Part shown: positions 17,114-26,354 of the stretch, one piece after another | Position numbering within the stretch: position 1 is the stretch's first letter | How the letters are laid out: each line of letters opens with the position of its first letter | Source: Maritalea sp051251695 | GTDB taxonomy: Bacteria; Pseudomonadota; Alphaproteobacteria; Rhizobiales; Devosiaceae | Direction of reading: 5' to 3' | DNA length: 64,000 nucleotides | Assembly: GCF_051251695.1 (NCBI RefSeq) | Contig: NZ_JBPOEU010000020.1 | Span: 3,533-67,532, forward strand | The notes under the pieces: model-generated | Databases searched by the model: none | Told to the model about the DNA's origin: nothing | What the model saw: the letters and a program-made list of their open reading frames with translations, nothing else | Program-made: the position numbers and the translations under genes

Positions 17114-18229
17114 CTAAATATGCGCTTTGCCGGTCGCCCAGCCTTCAACATCCGTTGATGTTAATTCAGACACGTTCTTCAAACGGTCCTGCCTCACTTT
17201 TTGCGCCATCCCATCTTTGATATCACGCAACATTTCCATGCCGCCAAAAACCAGCGCGCTATAGAGCTGTATTGCGTTTGCCCCGGCTGCAAATTTGGCA
17301 ATCGCTGATTTGGCATTGTGGACACCCCCAACGCCGATGATGGGCATATCATTGCCAACACGCATTCGCATTTGGGCCAACCTTTGGGTTGAGAAATTAA
17401 ACAGTGGCTTACCACTCAAACCCCCTGCCTCATCCACATGCTCAGAACCCGCGATTTGTTCGCGGCCTAATGTGGTGTTGGAAATGATCAACCCATCAAG
17501 GTCAACGCTTTTGATAACCCCAACAATCTCATCCATCTGTTTTTCATCAAGATCAGGCGCAAGCTTTAAAAAGACCGGTACCCGAACCGATGCTTGCGCG
17601 CGGGCGTGTAGCGCTTCGCCCAACAACCGTTTAAGCGCCTCACCGGACTGCAAGTCACGTAAACCAGGCGTGTTCGGTGAAGAAATATTCACTGTAAGAT
17701 AATCAGCGACAGGCGCAAAAAGGCGCACACCTTCAACATAGTCAGCAACAAAGTCTGAACTGTCTTTGTTAGCACCAACATTTACACCAATTGTTGAACC
17801 TACTTGCTTCTTATTTGTTAGCCGGTCATAGGCCGCTGCATGGCCCTCATTATTGAACCCCATGCGGTTGATCACGCCTTGCTTCTCTGGCACACGAAAC
17901 AGCCGGGGCTTGGCATTACCCTCTTGTGCCCGTGGGGTAAGCGTTCCCACTTCAGCAAAGCCAAAACCGATATCGCAAAGTTGGTTTGGCACTTCTGCGT
18001 TTTTATCAAAACCAGCCGCCATGCCAATTGGGTTTTTAAGCGTTAGGCCAGCAATTTCTGTTTCAAAGAAACTTGGATCCGCCAACTCTTCTGGTGCTAC
18101 AGCACCAAGCTTTATCGCGTTGATCGTCAATCGGTGGGCTATTTCTGGGTCAAGCTTAAGCAACGCCTCCCGGCTAAGGTTTTGCACCATGGGTTGGCTT
18201 AGTAGCCGCGAAATATGGGAAAATACCAT
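17114..18229 (-). CDS. pyrD: Dihydroorotate dehydrogenase (quinone), class 2
   Basis: 371 residues, the usual class 2 length, with the amphipathic N-terminal membrane-binding helix ('MVFSHISRLL...') that precedes the FMN barrel. 'NPIGMAAGFDKNAEV', 'VGTLTPRAQEGNAKPRLFR' and 'NISSPNTPGLRDLQ' are family signatures, and the Ser of NISSPN is the catalytic base. It oxidises dihydroorotate to orotate and passes electrons to quinone. Its start overlaps the stop of the upstream DUF952 gene by one base (TAATG), so they are co-translated. Confidence 0.97.
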   Translation of the reverse strand: MVFSHISRLLSQPMVQNLSREALLKLDPEIAHRLTINAIKLGAVAPEELADPSFFETEIAGLTLKNPIGMAAGFDKNAEVPNQLCDIGFGFAEVGTLTPRAQEGNAKPRLFRVPEKQGVINRMGFNNEGHAAAYDRLTNKKQVGSTIGVNVGANKDSSDFVADYVEGVRLFAPVADYLTVNISSPNTPGLRDLQSGEALKRLLGEALHARAQASVRVPVFLKLAPDLDEKQMDEIVGVIKSVDLDGLIISNTTLGREQIAGSEHVDEAGGLSGKPLFNFSTQRLAQMRMRVGNDMPIIGVGGVHNAKSAIAKFAAGANAIQLYSALVFGGMEMLRDIKDGMAQKVRQDRLKNVSELTSTDVEGWATGKAHI

Positions 18230-18567
18230 TATAGCCCCTCCGGCAACACAAACACGCCATCTGCGTCAGTTTTCAATTCATGCTCTGCAACAATCGCATC
18301 AAGTGACAAATCAGCGTAAAGATGCGGGAACAGGGAGCCACCTCGTGACTTTTCCCACTTTACATCCGTTCCGATCTTATCTGTTTCAACGCTAAGCAAC
18401 ACCAGATCGGTTTGACCAGCAAAGTGCAAACTCAAAGTCTTGGCAAGTTGATCAGAAGTCGAAAAATGGATATACCCATCCGTGATATCAATTGATTCGC
18501 CGGTGAAAACGCCATTCGCTTTGGCGGCTTGCCAATGCGTTAAAGAACAAACTTTGTAAATCTTCAT
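18229..18567 (-). CDS. DUF952-family protein
   Basis: About 112 residues from ATG 18567. 'IYKVCSLTHWQAAKANGVFTGESIDITDGYIHFSTSDQLAKTL' is the DUF952 signature; conserved D-G-Y-I-H-F-S resembles a glutathione S-transferase-independent, ADP-ribosyl-cyclase-like small fold. The function is unknown. It is fused by a TAATG overlap to pyrD, an arrangement common in rhizobial relatives. Confidence 0.88.
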   Translation of the reverse strand: MKIYKVCSLTHWQAAKANGVFTGESIDITDGYIHFSTSDQLAKTLSLHFAGQTDLVLLSVETDKIGTDVKWEKSRGGSLFPHLYADLSLDAIVAEHELKTDADGVFVLPEGL

Positions 18568-18749
18568 GATCAACCACAATTTTACCCAATAATTGCTTGG
18601 GGCTTAGGGCTATTTGCATAAATGTGCAAGGAAAAGCGGCCAATTTTGGCTTTGTTGCTTTACATTCGTGTTAAGGAAAGTTAACAACGATTAGTAGGAT
18701 TTTTGTCCTTTTGGCCAGAAACTATTCCTGTGTATGATATGGAACACAT

Positions 18750-19385
18750 ATGATTACCCATCGCGCAATTTGGTCTGCCATTGATACGCTGGCACAGCGT
18801 CGGGGCCTCTCTGTGTCTGGCCTTGCCCGACTTGCGGGGCTTGATCCAACAGCGTTTAATCCATCCAAACGTGTTTCAAAAGATGGGCGAGAACGTTGGC
18901 CTTCAACTGAAAGCATTGCCAAAACACTGGGTTCCGTCAATGAAAGCATGGATCAATTTTTAGCCGGAGGTGGCGTTTATGAACAAGCTGATGCCCACAA
19001 AGCAGCCGTACCACTTCTAGGGTTTGCCCAAGCTGGTGCTGGTGGTTTTTTTGACAGTGGTGGATTTCCTGCCGGGCAAGGCTGGGACGAGGTAAGTATT
19101 CCTGTTGGCCCAAACTCCAGCACATATGCATTGGAAGTAAGCGGCGAAAGCATGTTGCCGCTTTATCGGGATGGCGATGTGATTATCGTTTCACCGGACG
19201 AGCAAATTCGTCGAGGTGATCGAGTTGTTGTGCGCACATTAGATGGCGAAGTGATGGCCAAAATTCTACATCGCCAGACCGCAAACACTGTTGAGCTACA
19301 TTCGCTGAACCCTGAGCATCCGCCCCGCAGCCTTTCGGCTAAAGAAATCGACTGGATCGCCCGTATCTTGTGGGCCAGCCAATAA
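18750..19385 (+). CDS. XRE/S24-type repressor (LexA/CI-like)
   Basis: 211 residues. An N-terminal helix-turn-helix at about 8-60 ('LAQRRGLSVSGLARLAGLDPTAFNPSKR') is followed by an S24 peptidase domain with the Ser of 'EVSGESMLP' and Lys of 'GEVMAKIL', the self-cleavage dyad of LexA/CI proteins. A Gly-rich linker ('AQAGAGGFFDSGGF') carries an Ala-Gly that could be the cleavage site. It is divergent from DUF952-pyrD across 170 bases. Its regulon is unknown. Confidence 0.9.
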   Translation: MITHRAIWSAIDTLAQRRGLSVSGLARLAGLDPTAFNPSKRVSKDGRERWPSTESIAKTLGSVNESMDQFLAGGGVYEQADAHKAAVPLLGFAQAGAGGFFDSGGFPAGQGWDEVSIPVGPNSSTYALEVSGESMLPLYRDGDVIIVSPDEQIRRGDRVVVRTLDGEVMAKILHRQTANTVELHSLNPEHPPRSLSAKEIDWIARILWASQ

Positions 19386-19396
19386 AATCTGGTAGC

Positions 19397-19431
19397 AAAA
19401 ACCCCACGTCTTCTCAGACGCAGGGTCTTTT
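19397..19431. terminator. Intrinsic terminator between convergent genes
   Basis: ACCC-CA-CGTCT, loop TCTC, AGACG-CA-GGGT, then CTTTTAT. An A-rich 5' flank could let it act for lysK on the other strand as well. Confidence 0.75.
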
Positions 19432-19450
19432 ATAATTCATCGCTGTGGTC

Positions 19451-21058
19451 TTAGACAAACTTGCCATTCAGCGCCTCTTTGATCAGCTTTTTGGTTTCTT
19501 CCACCCCATAAAGGGCGATGAAAGACCCAAATCTTGGCCCTTGGTCCTGACCCAGCAACACCTGATAAAGCGCCTTGAACCAGTTTCGCAACGGGTCAAA
19601 TTCGTGCTTTTTACCGATCTCAAACACAAAAGTCTGGATCGCATCCGCGTCGGTGCCATCGCTGATTTCATCCAAGCGTGATGCGAGTTCGCTCATGGCA
19701 GCCGCTTCCTGCTCGGTTGCCGCGCGGAACTTCTTTGTTGGCTTCACAAAATCCGCAAAATAGCGAATGGCGTAACCAACCAATCGATCTAGTTCAGGAT
19801 GCGTTTCCGGCGTTGCGTCCGGCGCATAACGAGAAATAAAGCCCCAAAGCACGCCACTGTCTTCTGCGTTTGCAGCAGATACCAAATTAAGCAACAACGC
19901 AAAACTGATCGGCAAATCATAGGCAAGTGGAAGCTCCCCACGGATATGGGTTGCTGGGTTTTCTAACAATTCGGCTGACGTTTGCTTTTCCGCCGCGCGA
20001 GAAAACGCATAGAACTCATCAACGGCTTTCGGGATGACGTCAAAATAAAGCTTTTTGGCAGTCTTTGGTTTTTGGAACATGAACAGCGCCAAACTCTCCG
20101 GCGAAGCGTAAGTCAGCCAATCTTCCATCGACAAACCATTGCCTTTAGATTTTGAAATCTTTTGACCCGTTTCATCCAAGAACAATTCATAGCTCAAACT
20201 CTCTGGTGGTGTTCCACCCAGAACGCGCACAATACGCGACGACAGGCGAACGCTGTCGATAAGGTCTTTACCCGACATCTCGTAATCAATGCCAAGCGCA
20301 TACCAACGCAGTGCCCAGTCGGCTTTCCACTGACATTTCACAGCACCGCCCGTCACGGATACAGTTACTTCTTCGTCGGTTTCCGGGTCCAGATAAGTCA
20401 CGGTGCCAGCATCCACATCCCGTGCAATCATCGGCACTTGCAGAACTTTGCCAGTACGTGGGCAAATTGGCAGAAATGGCGAGTATGTTTTTTGTCGCTC
20501 TTCGCCCAATGTTGGCAAAATGACTTTCATGACATCGTCATAAACTTCGAGCATGCGCAGCAGCGCTTTGTCTAAAACACCAGACGTATAATAATCTGTT
20601 GAACTCACGAATTCATATTCAAAGCCAAAGTCATCCAAGAACTTCTGCAAGCGCGCATTATTGTGATGTGCGAAACTTGGATATTCATCCGAAAACGGAT
20701 CCGGCACCTTGGTCAAAGGCATACCAATATATTGTTCCAAATGCTCGCGATTTGGCACGTTGGCAGGTACTTTACGAAACCCGTCCATATCATCCGAAAA
20801 GCAAATGATCTTCGTCGGAATTTTGTCTTCGGTTAGCAATCGAAATGCCATACGCACCATGGATGTACGCGCAACCTCACCAAACGTGCCGATATGCGGC
20901 AAGCCAGACGGCCCGTACCCTGTTTGAAACAGCACCTCGTCCTTGGGCGATTTTTCCAACCGTTTGACAATCTTCTTCGCTTCTTCAAATGGCCATGCAC
21001 GCGCATTTGCGGCGTTTGCGAAAAACTCAGCGTCAAAGATCGTTGGGGTGTTTGCCAT
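19451..21058 (-). CDS. lysK: Class I lysyl-tRNA synthetase
   Basis: 535 residues. It has the HIGH-type motif 'PHIGT' (54-58) within 'GYGPSGLPHIGTFGEV' and the KMSKS-type 'KISKS' (300-304), with a C-terminal helical anticodon domain. This is the archaeal/alphaproteobacterial class I LysRS, not the class II LysS. It charges tRNA-Lys with lysine. It lies alone, convergent with the S24 repressor gene. Confidence 0.97.
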   Translation of the reverse strand: MANTPTIFDAEFFANAANARAWPFEEAKKIVKRLEKSPKDEVLFQTGYGPSGLPHIGTFGEVARTSMVRMAFRLLTEDKIPTKIICFSDDMDGFRKVPANVPNREHLEQYIGMPLTKVPDPFSDEYPSFAHHNNARLQKFLDDFGFEYEFVSSTDYYTSGVLDKALLRMLEVYDDVMKVILPTLGEERQKTYSPFLPICPRTGKVLQVPMIARDVDAGTVTYLDPETDEEVTVSVTGGAVKCQWKADWALRWYALGIDYEMSGKDLIDSVRLSSRIVRVLGGTPPESLSYELFLDETGQKISKSKGNGLSMEDWLTYASPESLALFMFQKPKTAKKLYFDVIPKAVDEFYAFSRAAEKQTSAELLENPATHIRGELPLAYDLPISFALLLNLVSAANAEDSGVLWGFISRYAPDATPETHPELDRLVGYAIRYFADFVKPTKKFRAATEQEAAAMSELASRLDEISDGTDADAIQTFVFEIGKKHEFDPLRNWFKALYQVLLGQDQGPRFGSFIALYGVEETKKLIKEALNGKFV

Positions 21059-21246
21059 TTGGCTGCCCTTTGGTTGGAAAATGAAGTGTGTGATATGACC
21101 GCACCAGCACTAAAACGACTTTAGACCAGCGCTTGTGGCGATTTCGCACACCTTAGCAACATCGTCAATGCTCTATGGGCAACCTTGTCAAAGCACAATG
21201 GGACGCCGCCAGTTCAAATAGTTCACTCGATGCCTTGTAATTGGTC

Positions 21247-21705
21247 ATGAACACCCCTAGTTTTTGGCCAGAAAATTCGAACCAAATGAGGGCTCTCATG
21301 TCACTTTCGCCTCAAGAAGCACTAGTTTACATTATGGTTGTTGTATCAGCAGCCGACCGTCGCATGTCAGACGAAGAATTGGGGCGCATTGGATCTGTTG
21401 TTCGCAACTTGCCAATCTTTAAAGAATTTTCCCAAGACGCACTGACATTTGTTTGCGGCCAATGCGCAGATATTTTGGACGATGATAATGGCATGAACAA
21501 TGTGTTGGACATCATCGCAGAAACAGTGCCCGCAAAACTGCGCGACACGGCGTATGCAGTTGCCGTCGAAATCGCAGCGGCAGATCTTGACATTCGCCCC
21601 GAAGAAATCCGCATTTTGGAATTGCTGCGCGCGCGTCTGAAAATCAACAAACTGACATCAGCTGCCATTGAACTTGGCGCTCAAGCACGTCACCGCACGG
21701 TTTAA
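21247..21705 (+). CDS. TerB-family protein
   Basis: About 152 residues. The segment 'SPQEALVYIMVVVSAADRRMSDEELGRIGSVVRNLP' and a second 'AAADLDIRPEEIRILELLRARL' give the two helical halves with acidic metal-binding clusters (A-D-x-x-x-x-x-E-E) of TerB/DjlA-like domains. The tellurite link is only by name; the cellular role is unknown. A start at 21298 (MSLSPQEA) is also possible. A clear terminator follows. Confidence 0.85.
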   Translation: MNTPSFWPENSNQMRALMSLSPQEALVYIMVVVSAADRRMSDEELGRIGSVVRNLPIFKEFSQDALTFVCGQCADILDDDNGMNNVLDIIAETVPAKLRDTAYAVAVEIAAADLDIRPEEIRILELLRARLKINKLTSAAIELGAQARHRTV

Positions 21706-21710
21706 AACGC

Positions 21711-21744
21711 AACATGGGCAGCCGTTGGGCATGCCCATGTTTTT
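21711..21744 (+). terminator. Intrinsic terminator of the TerB gene
   Basis: AACATGGGCA / TGCCCATGTT, a perfect 10-bp stem with an 11-base loop, followed by TTTT. Confidence 0.88.
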
Positions 21745-21795
21745 ACACTTTCTGCTAAAATTTGGACCACTTAGCTAGCCCAAACAAACAAGAAG

Positions 21796-22182
21796 TCACT
21801 TCAAAGAATTAAGCCCAAACAAGTTGCCTTCAGTGTCTTGGCACAATACAACCCAGCCAAATTCACCGATTGAGAATTTTGGTCTAATGACCTTACCACC
21901 CGCGCCGGCAACCCGCGCTTCTTCTACCGCACAATCTTGAGCAGAAAAATAGACAACTGTGCCGCCCATGCCCGGGCTGGCATGTTCTGACTTTGTCAAA
22001 GCGCCGGCGGCACCGTATGAGCTCATGTCAGCAGGAAAACTCATCATTTGTGTTTCACCCGTCGGGTCGCCCATCGGCTCAAGCGTGCGGCCCAAAACAG
22101 TTTCATAAAATGCCACTGCGCGATCCAGATCGTTTACATAGATGTCGAACCATCCAACTGCGTTCATTTGTGTCATATCCAA
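21796..22182 (-). CDS. VOC-family (glyoxalase-like) protein
   Basis: 128 residues with the two beta-alpha-beta-beta-beta units of the vicinal oxygen chelate fold: 'NAVGWFDIYVNDLDRAVAFYETVLGRTLEPM' and 'GGKVIRPKFSIGEFGWVVLCQDTEGNLFGLNS'. The last motif ends in the usual D-x-x-G-N-x-x-G. The substrate is unknown. It is followed by an AraC-type gene in the same orientation 62 bases away on the upstream side, so they may be linked. Confidence 0.88.
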   Translation of the reverse strand: MDMTQMNAVGWFDIYVNDLDRAVAFYETVLGRTLEPMGDPTGETQMMSFPADMSSYGAAGALTKSEHASPGMGGTVVYFSAQDCAVEEARVAGAGGKVIRPKFSIGEFGWVVLCQDTEGNLFGLNSLK

Positions 22183-22244
22183 CTCCTATTGGTTTTGATT
22201 ATGACAAATACCTAGCAAGTCGCATTTGGTGTGTATTGTAGATA

Positions 22245-22985
22245 TCAGACATCAAACTTATGAGAATATTTTCCTGGCGTGTAACCCGTTGCTTTGCGAA
22301 ATGAATGTATGAAGTGCGACTGGTCAGCATATGACAATGACGGATCGCCGATCAAAGCTTGCTGCAAGCGCAGCACCTTTAAAAAATCATGCGGCGTGAA
22401 CCCTGTTGTTCGTTTTAGGGTACGCTGCAGCTGACGAGCGGACATGCCTGAAACCTCTGCCATGTCTGCGACCGAATAAATATCATCAAGATGCTGAAAA
22501 ATCTTTTCCGTGACCGGGTTCGCGACAACTAGCTTTTGCTCAATTAACTTTTCCACCAACCCGACCAAAACCAATTGCTTCGCGGCAAAGTCAGCGTCAG
22601 CAAGCTCTTGGTTTATCTCAAGCAGTGGAAGGTCGCCGTCATATGGTTTCCCCACCATGCCGTAAGAAGCCTGTTCACGGGCACTCTGCCAAACGCCGGG
22701 CAAAAATCGAATATTGGCATAGTGAAACACCTTGCCTAAATTAAGCTCTTCGGACGAAGCACGCAGTTTTGTTAGTCCCGCGACATTCACATTCAATTGG
22801 TCGAAGACGATGTAAGTACAAGCATCTGGCAATGCATGAAATCGATAGTCATCTAAAAGTTCCCCATCAGTTTTTAACTCCAAAAACCGATGTACTATTC
22901 CCCGCAAATGACTTGGTGGCTCAGCTTCCACAAACTGCACCGACTGGGCTGTTTTCTCTTTGCTGTTTCCTTTTGGATCGTACAT
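22245..22985 (-). CDS. AraC-family transcriptional regulator
   Basis: 246 residues. The N-terminal ~130 residues look like the DUF6597-type sensor domain ('EPPSHLRGIVHRFLELKT...HALPDACTYIVFD'). The C-terminal AraC helix-turn-helix has 'VADMAEVSGMSARQLQRTLKRTTGFTPHDFLKVLRLQQAL' and 'YADQSHFIHSFRKATGYTPGKY'. It may control the adjacent VOC gene; the ligand is unknown. Confidence 0.9.
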   Translation of the reverse strand: MYDPKGNSKEKTAQSVQFVEAEPPSHLRGIVHRFLELKTDGELLDDYRFHALPDACTYIVFDQLNVNVAGLTKLRASSEELNLGKVFHYANIRFLPGVWQSAREQASYGMVGKPYDGDLPLLEINQELADADFAAKQLVLVGLVEKLIEQKLVVANPVTEKIFQHLDDIYSVADMAEVSGMSARQLQRTLKRTTGFTPHDFLKVLRLQQALIGDPSLSYADQSHFIHSFRKATGYTPGKYSHKFDV

Positions 22986-23105
22986 GCCAGTTGTGCTTCT
23001 TACGCTGCGTTGTTGGTTTCAGTTACACATTTAACCGCGAAACCTAGAATGGCAAAGCTTAGGACAAAACAGGTTCAACAGAAGACCGCTATCCCCACAA
23101 ATTCA

Positions 23106-23149
23106 ATGTACCACTTGACATAAGGGTACATATACCACATATACGCTTT
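23106..23149 (+). promoter_or_regulatory. Promoter with YtrA-type dyad, probably leaderless
   Basis: The inverted repeat ATGTACC-N12-GGTACAT (23106-23112 / 23125-23131) brackets a consensus TTGACA -35 box at 23115-23120. A CATATA -10 lies at 23138-23143. Initiation would then fall at or beside the ATG at 23150, and there is no ribosome site before it. The dyad is the expected autoregulatory operator. Confidence 0.7.
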
Positions 23150-23551
23150 ATGAAAGTTGTTATTGATATTGAAAAGACAGAACCATTGTTCGCTCAATTG
23201 ATCTCGCAGATCAAACAGGCGGTGATGGATGAAGCCATAATTGCTGGCGATGCTTTGCCATCCATTCGCCAATTAGCCAATGATTTGGACGTGAACAACA
23301 AAACGGTAGCCAAAGCTTACAAACTGCTTGAGCGCGACAATGTCATCGTCACCAAAGGTTATCGAGGAACGTTTGTACACCCCGATGCAAAGGCGAACAG
23401 CTCTGCGGATTTAAGCCCATGGGCCAACCACGTTCTTGAAGAAGCTGTTAAAACACTAAGAAGCGCGGGCGTGACCGATTCAGAGATCCGCATCGCTTTC
23501 AAAGCAAGCATGGACAATCAAAACAACACAACCAAACGTAACGGAGACTGA
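23150..23551 (+). CDS. GntR-family regulator, YtrA subfamily
   Basis: 133 residues. The winged helix 'PLFAQLISQIKQAVMDEAIIAGDALPSIRQLANDLDVNNKTVAKAYKLLERDNVIVTKGYRGTFV' is a GntR domain. The short C-terminal tail of about 50 residues, lacking a ligand domain, is typical of YtrA. Such proteins usually repress an adjacent membrane-protein or ABC operon. Here only one membrane gene follows, one base after the stop, and no ABC ATPase. Confidence 0.92.
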   Translation: MKVVIDIEKTEPLFAQLISQIKQAVMDEAIIAGDALPSIRQLANDLDVNNKTVAKAYKLLERDNVIVTKGYRGTFVHPDAKANSSADLSPWANHVLEEAVKTLRSAGVTDSEIRIAFKASMDNQNNTTKRNGD

Positions 23552-23552
23552 T

Positions 23553-24434
23553 ATGTGGTTAGATATTGTATTTTACATCGTCCTTTTAGGTCAGGTTGTT
23601 TTGATCTCGTTCTACTACCCTCAAAAACTGCTGAACCGAAGCATCCATATTCTTGATACGTGTCCCCCTGCGCAGTACCCAAAGCTGTATGAAAATGACT
23701 TTTACGCAAACCCCGAAACAATGCTCAGGAAGGTTCTAAATCGATACCGATTTGTAGCCTTCGGGATTGGCCTTTTGGGTGTTTCTCTTTTGACGGCCAT
23801 GCCGATAACCGGTTATGCGCCACATCAGATAAAGGAGAACCAACATCTTATTTTCGTACTATTTTTCACAGTCCTCCAAATGGTTCCATACATTTATATC
23901 GAATTATCGACCTACAATTGGTACAAACATGTCCGCGCAGCATTCAGCAACAAAAAGCGCACTGCTGAGCTAGTCCCGCGTAGATTTTTTAACTTCGCTT
24001 CACCCGTCCTAGTTGCACTAACCATCGCACTTTTTGTCAGTGCGCTCGCAATTTACATTATCATCCATAGCAATATAAATCCCTGGAAATGGAACCAATA
24101 TGTTACTGTATTTGGGATAAGCGCTATGAATGTTGTGTTCGCCGTTGTGGTGTTTTTATCCATCAATGGAAAAAAGCTAGACCCACATCAATCGCATGCA
24201 GATCAAATGAGACGCATTCGCACAATCGTGCAAATTCATCTCTTTTCGAGTATCGGCATGAGCCTGTTTTTAATCACAATGGAGCTAGTCAACCAGTTTC
24301 GTTTGGATATGTTCGAGCCACTATTCCTGAGCGCATACTTTCAACTCATAATTGTATTCGGCATTGGCCAGATGATGCGCGCATTCTCGACCGAGACTGT
24401 TGATTTTGATGCGTATAAGGCAGAAGCCTCTTAA
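23553..24434 (+). CDS. Seven-helix membrane protein, unknown function
   Basis: 293 residues with seven predicted transmembrane helices (about 4-26, 67-88, 97-120, 148-171, 184-205, 224-246, 256-278). There are no recognised catalytic or transport motifs. It starts one base after the YtrA-type regulator, so it is probably the regulated partner. Confidence 0.75.
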   Translation: MWLDIVFYIVLLGQVVLISFYYPQKLLNRSIHILDTCPPAQYPKLYENDFYANPETMLRKVLNRYRFVAFGIGLLGVSLLTAMPITGYAPHQIKENQHLIFVLFFTVLQMVPYIYIELSTYNWYKHVRAAFSNKKRTAELVPRRFFNFASPVLVALTIALFVSALAIYIIIHSNINPWKWNQYVTVFGISAMNVVFAVVVFLSINGKKLDPHQSHADQMRRIRTIVQIHLFSSIGMSLFLITMELVNQFRLDMFEPLFLSAYFQLIIVFGIGQMMRAFSTETVDFDAYKAEAS

Positions 24435-24546
24435 CATCCGAACGCTCTAAATAATTGAAAAGTGCGCCCTCACCCGCCAACTCACAAATTGTTGCACATC
24501 AGGTGAGTGGCGCACGCCAGTTTCAATGCTATAGGTGAACTTCAAG

Positions 24547-25434
24547 ATGGAAAGTTCACTGATGGAAGAATTAGGCTTTAATGAAGGGGCATGGCGTTTC
24601 GGCAGCTTCGTCCTCATCTTAGCAACAATGGTGATTTTGGAAGCTTTAATGCCCCGCCGCGCACGGCGCCATTCGCGCATTCGACGCTGGGTGACCAATT
24701 TTGGCATTCTTCTTTCAAGTTATGCCACCATTGCAATTGTCATGCTGGTCCTAACCACACTGGCCGCACCAATTACGGCACTTCTTGCGGCGATTTATGC
24801 AAAACAATGGGGTGTTGGCGTTTTCAACTGGCTCGGCTGGCCGATCTGGCTCGAGTGGGTTTTGGCCTTCATCATTTTAGACTTTGTCATCTGGGGCCAA
24901 CATTGGGCAACGCACAAAATACCAGTTCTGTGGCGTTTACATCGCGTACATCATTCGGATCATGACCTGGACGCATCCAGCGCCATTCGGTTTCATCCGC
25001 TGGAAATCGTCCTATCCATATTTATCAAAGCCGCTGCCGTCATCATCATCGGCGCACCTGCCGTTTTGGTTGTGATTTTTGAAGGCGTAGTGAACGGCAC
25101 GGCCCTGTTCAACCACGCAAATCTCAAACTTCCCCTTTGGTTGGACCGGGTTGTTCGCCCATTCCTAGTCACACCCGACATGCACCGCGTGCATCATTCA
25201 ATAGAAGAGGGTGAAACCAACTCAAATTATGGGTTTGCCCTGAGTATTTGGGACCGTATATTTGGCACCTATATTGATCAACCAGCTCTTGGCCACGATA
25301 AAATGATTATCGGCCTTAAAGAGCACCAAAATGACGGCCCACAACAATTTGTCTGGTCTATGATATTTCCCTTTAGGAACATCAAAACATCCGACAAAAA
25401 ACCTATCGAAGCAAAATCACAAAGTGATCAGTAA
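24547..25434 (+). CDS. Sterol desaturase / fatty-acid hydroxylase family protein
   Basis: About 295 residues from ATG 24547; ATG 24535 is also possible. Membrane helices lie at about 18-35, 60-80 and 95-120. The di-iron histidine motifs follow: 'HWATH', 'HRVHH', 'NHANL' and 'MHRVHHS'. This is the pattern of integral-membrane oxygenases that hydroxylate or desaturate lipids. The actual lipid substrate cannot be told. The 3' end overlaps the convergent binding-protein gene by 7 bases. Confidence 0.9.
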   Translation: MESSLMEELGFNEGAWRFGSFVLILATMVILEALMPRRARRHSRIRRWVTNFGILLSSYATIAIVMLVLTTLAAPITALLAAIYAKQWGVGVFNWLGWPIWLEWVLAFIILDFVIWGQHWATHKIPVLWRLHRVHHSDHDLDASSAIRFHPLEIVLSIFIKAAAVIIIGAPAVLVVIFEGVVNGTALFNHANLKLPLWLDRVVRPFLVTPDMHRVHHSIEEGETNSNYGFALSIWDRIFGTYIDQPALGHDKMIIGLKEHQNDGPQQFVWSMIFPFRNIKTSDKKPIEAKSQSDQ

Positions 25435-26264
25435 AACCCAACCGGAAACCATTTGAGATAAAGCTCGTCCAGTTTTCCTGACTTGGATAAACGCGTCAGC
25501 CCAATATCAATCGCGCGCCTAACATTTACCGCATTCGGATTTACCGCGATGGCAAGCCCCGCCCCAAAATCTTCAACGCTGAAATAGGGGCCGCCGATGA
25601 ACACACAGCATTGATTTTGGTTGAGCCAAAATGATGCACGCATGCCATCAACAAAAGCGATGTCAATCGTGCCAATACGCAATCCGTCGAGCACCTCAAA
25701 TTCGCCCGCCAACGGCAAAATGGTCTGGCTGCTAAAGTGCTTTTTCAAAAACGCATGATGTGCTGAACCGCGCTGCACCCCTATAGCGCCCTTAAGTTGA
25801 TGCGGGTCGAAACCAACTTCGTCCTGGGTCCCAGCTTTAACGACAAACCTGCCAGGCAGTGCCAAATATGTTTTTGAAAATTCGAACTTCGCAGCGTTTA
25901 CTTCACTCACTCCAAGTCCTGCAATAATCGCGTCGCCCTGCCCATCGACCAGGGCGTTGCCCACTTGATCCCACGGCCAACTCTGCAATGTACATTCAGC
26001 GCCAATTTCCTTGCACAACGCCTCAGCCAATTCGACATTGAACCCAACAACTTCACCGTCGGCCCCACGATAATTGAACGGTGGGAAATCAGATGTTGTC
26101 AAAAACCGGATCGAAGGCACCAACGAAAGGTCCAACACATCTTCAAATGCTGAAGGGTCAACATGTTTAGGCAAGCTTTGCGCGTTTGCAAGTGAGGCGA
26201 GAGCGGCAAACAGCAATACACTCAATGCGCACAGACCAAGCGGATATTTCAATTTCAGCATCAT
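25428..26264 (-). CDS. Periplasmic amino-acid-type substrate-binding protein
   Basis: From ATG 26264 the product is 278 residues with a clear signal peptide ('LCALSVLLFAALASLANAQ'). The SBP_bac_3 fold is shown by 'IRFLTTSDFPPFNYRGADGEVVGFNVELAEALCKEIG' and 'GLGVSEVNAAKFEFSKTY'. No permease or ATPase genes are adjacent, so it may serve a distant ABC transporter or act as a sensor. It is divergent from the glycosyltransferase gene. Confidence 0.87.
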   Translation of the reverse strand: MMLKLKYPLGLCALSVLLFAALASLANAQSLPKHVDPSAFEDVLDLSLVPSIRFLTTSDFPPFNYRGADGEVVGFNVELAEALCKEIGAECTLQSWPWDQVGNALVDGQGDAIIAGLGVSEVNAAKFEFSKTYLALPGRFVVKAGTQDEVGFDPHQLKGAIGVQRGSAHHAFLKKHFSSQTILPLAGEFEVLDGLRIGTIDIAFVDGMRASFWLNQNQCCVFIGGPYFSVEDFGAGLAIAVNPNAVNVRRAIDIGLTRLSKSGKLDELYLKWFPVGFY

Positions 26265-26354
26265 ATTCAATTTTCGGTCTTTGACTCGTCGATTAAACTT
26301 GGCCACATTATCTTTCATAAATTTATTAATGCAATTTTTTAGTGATCTAGTTTT

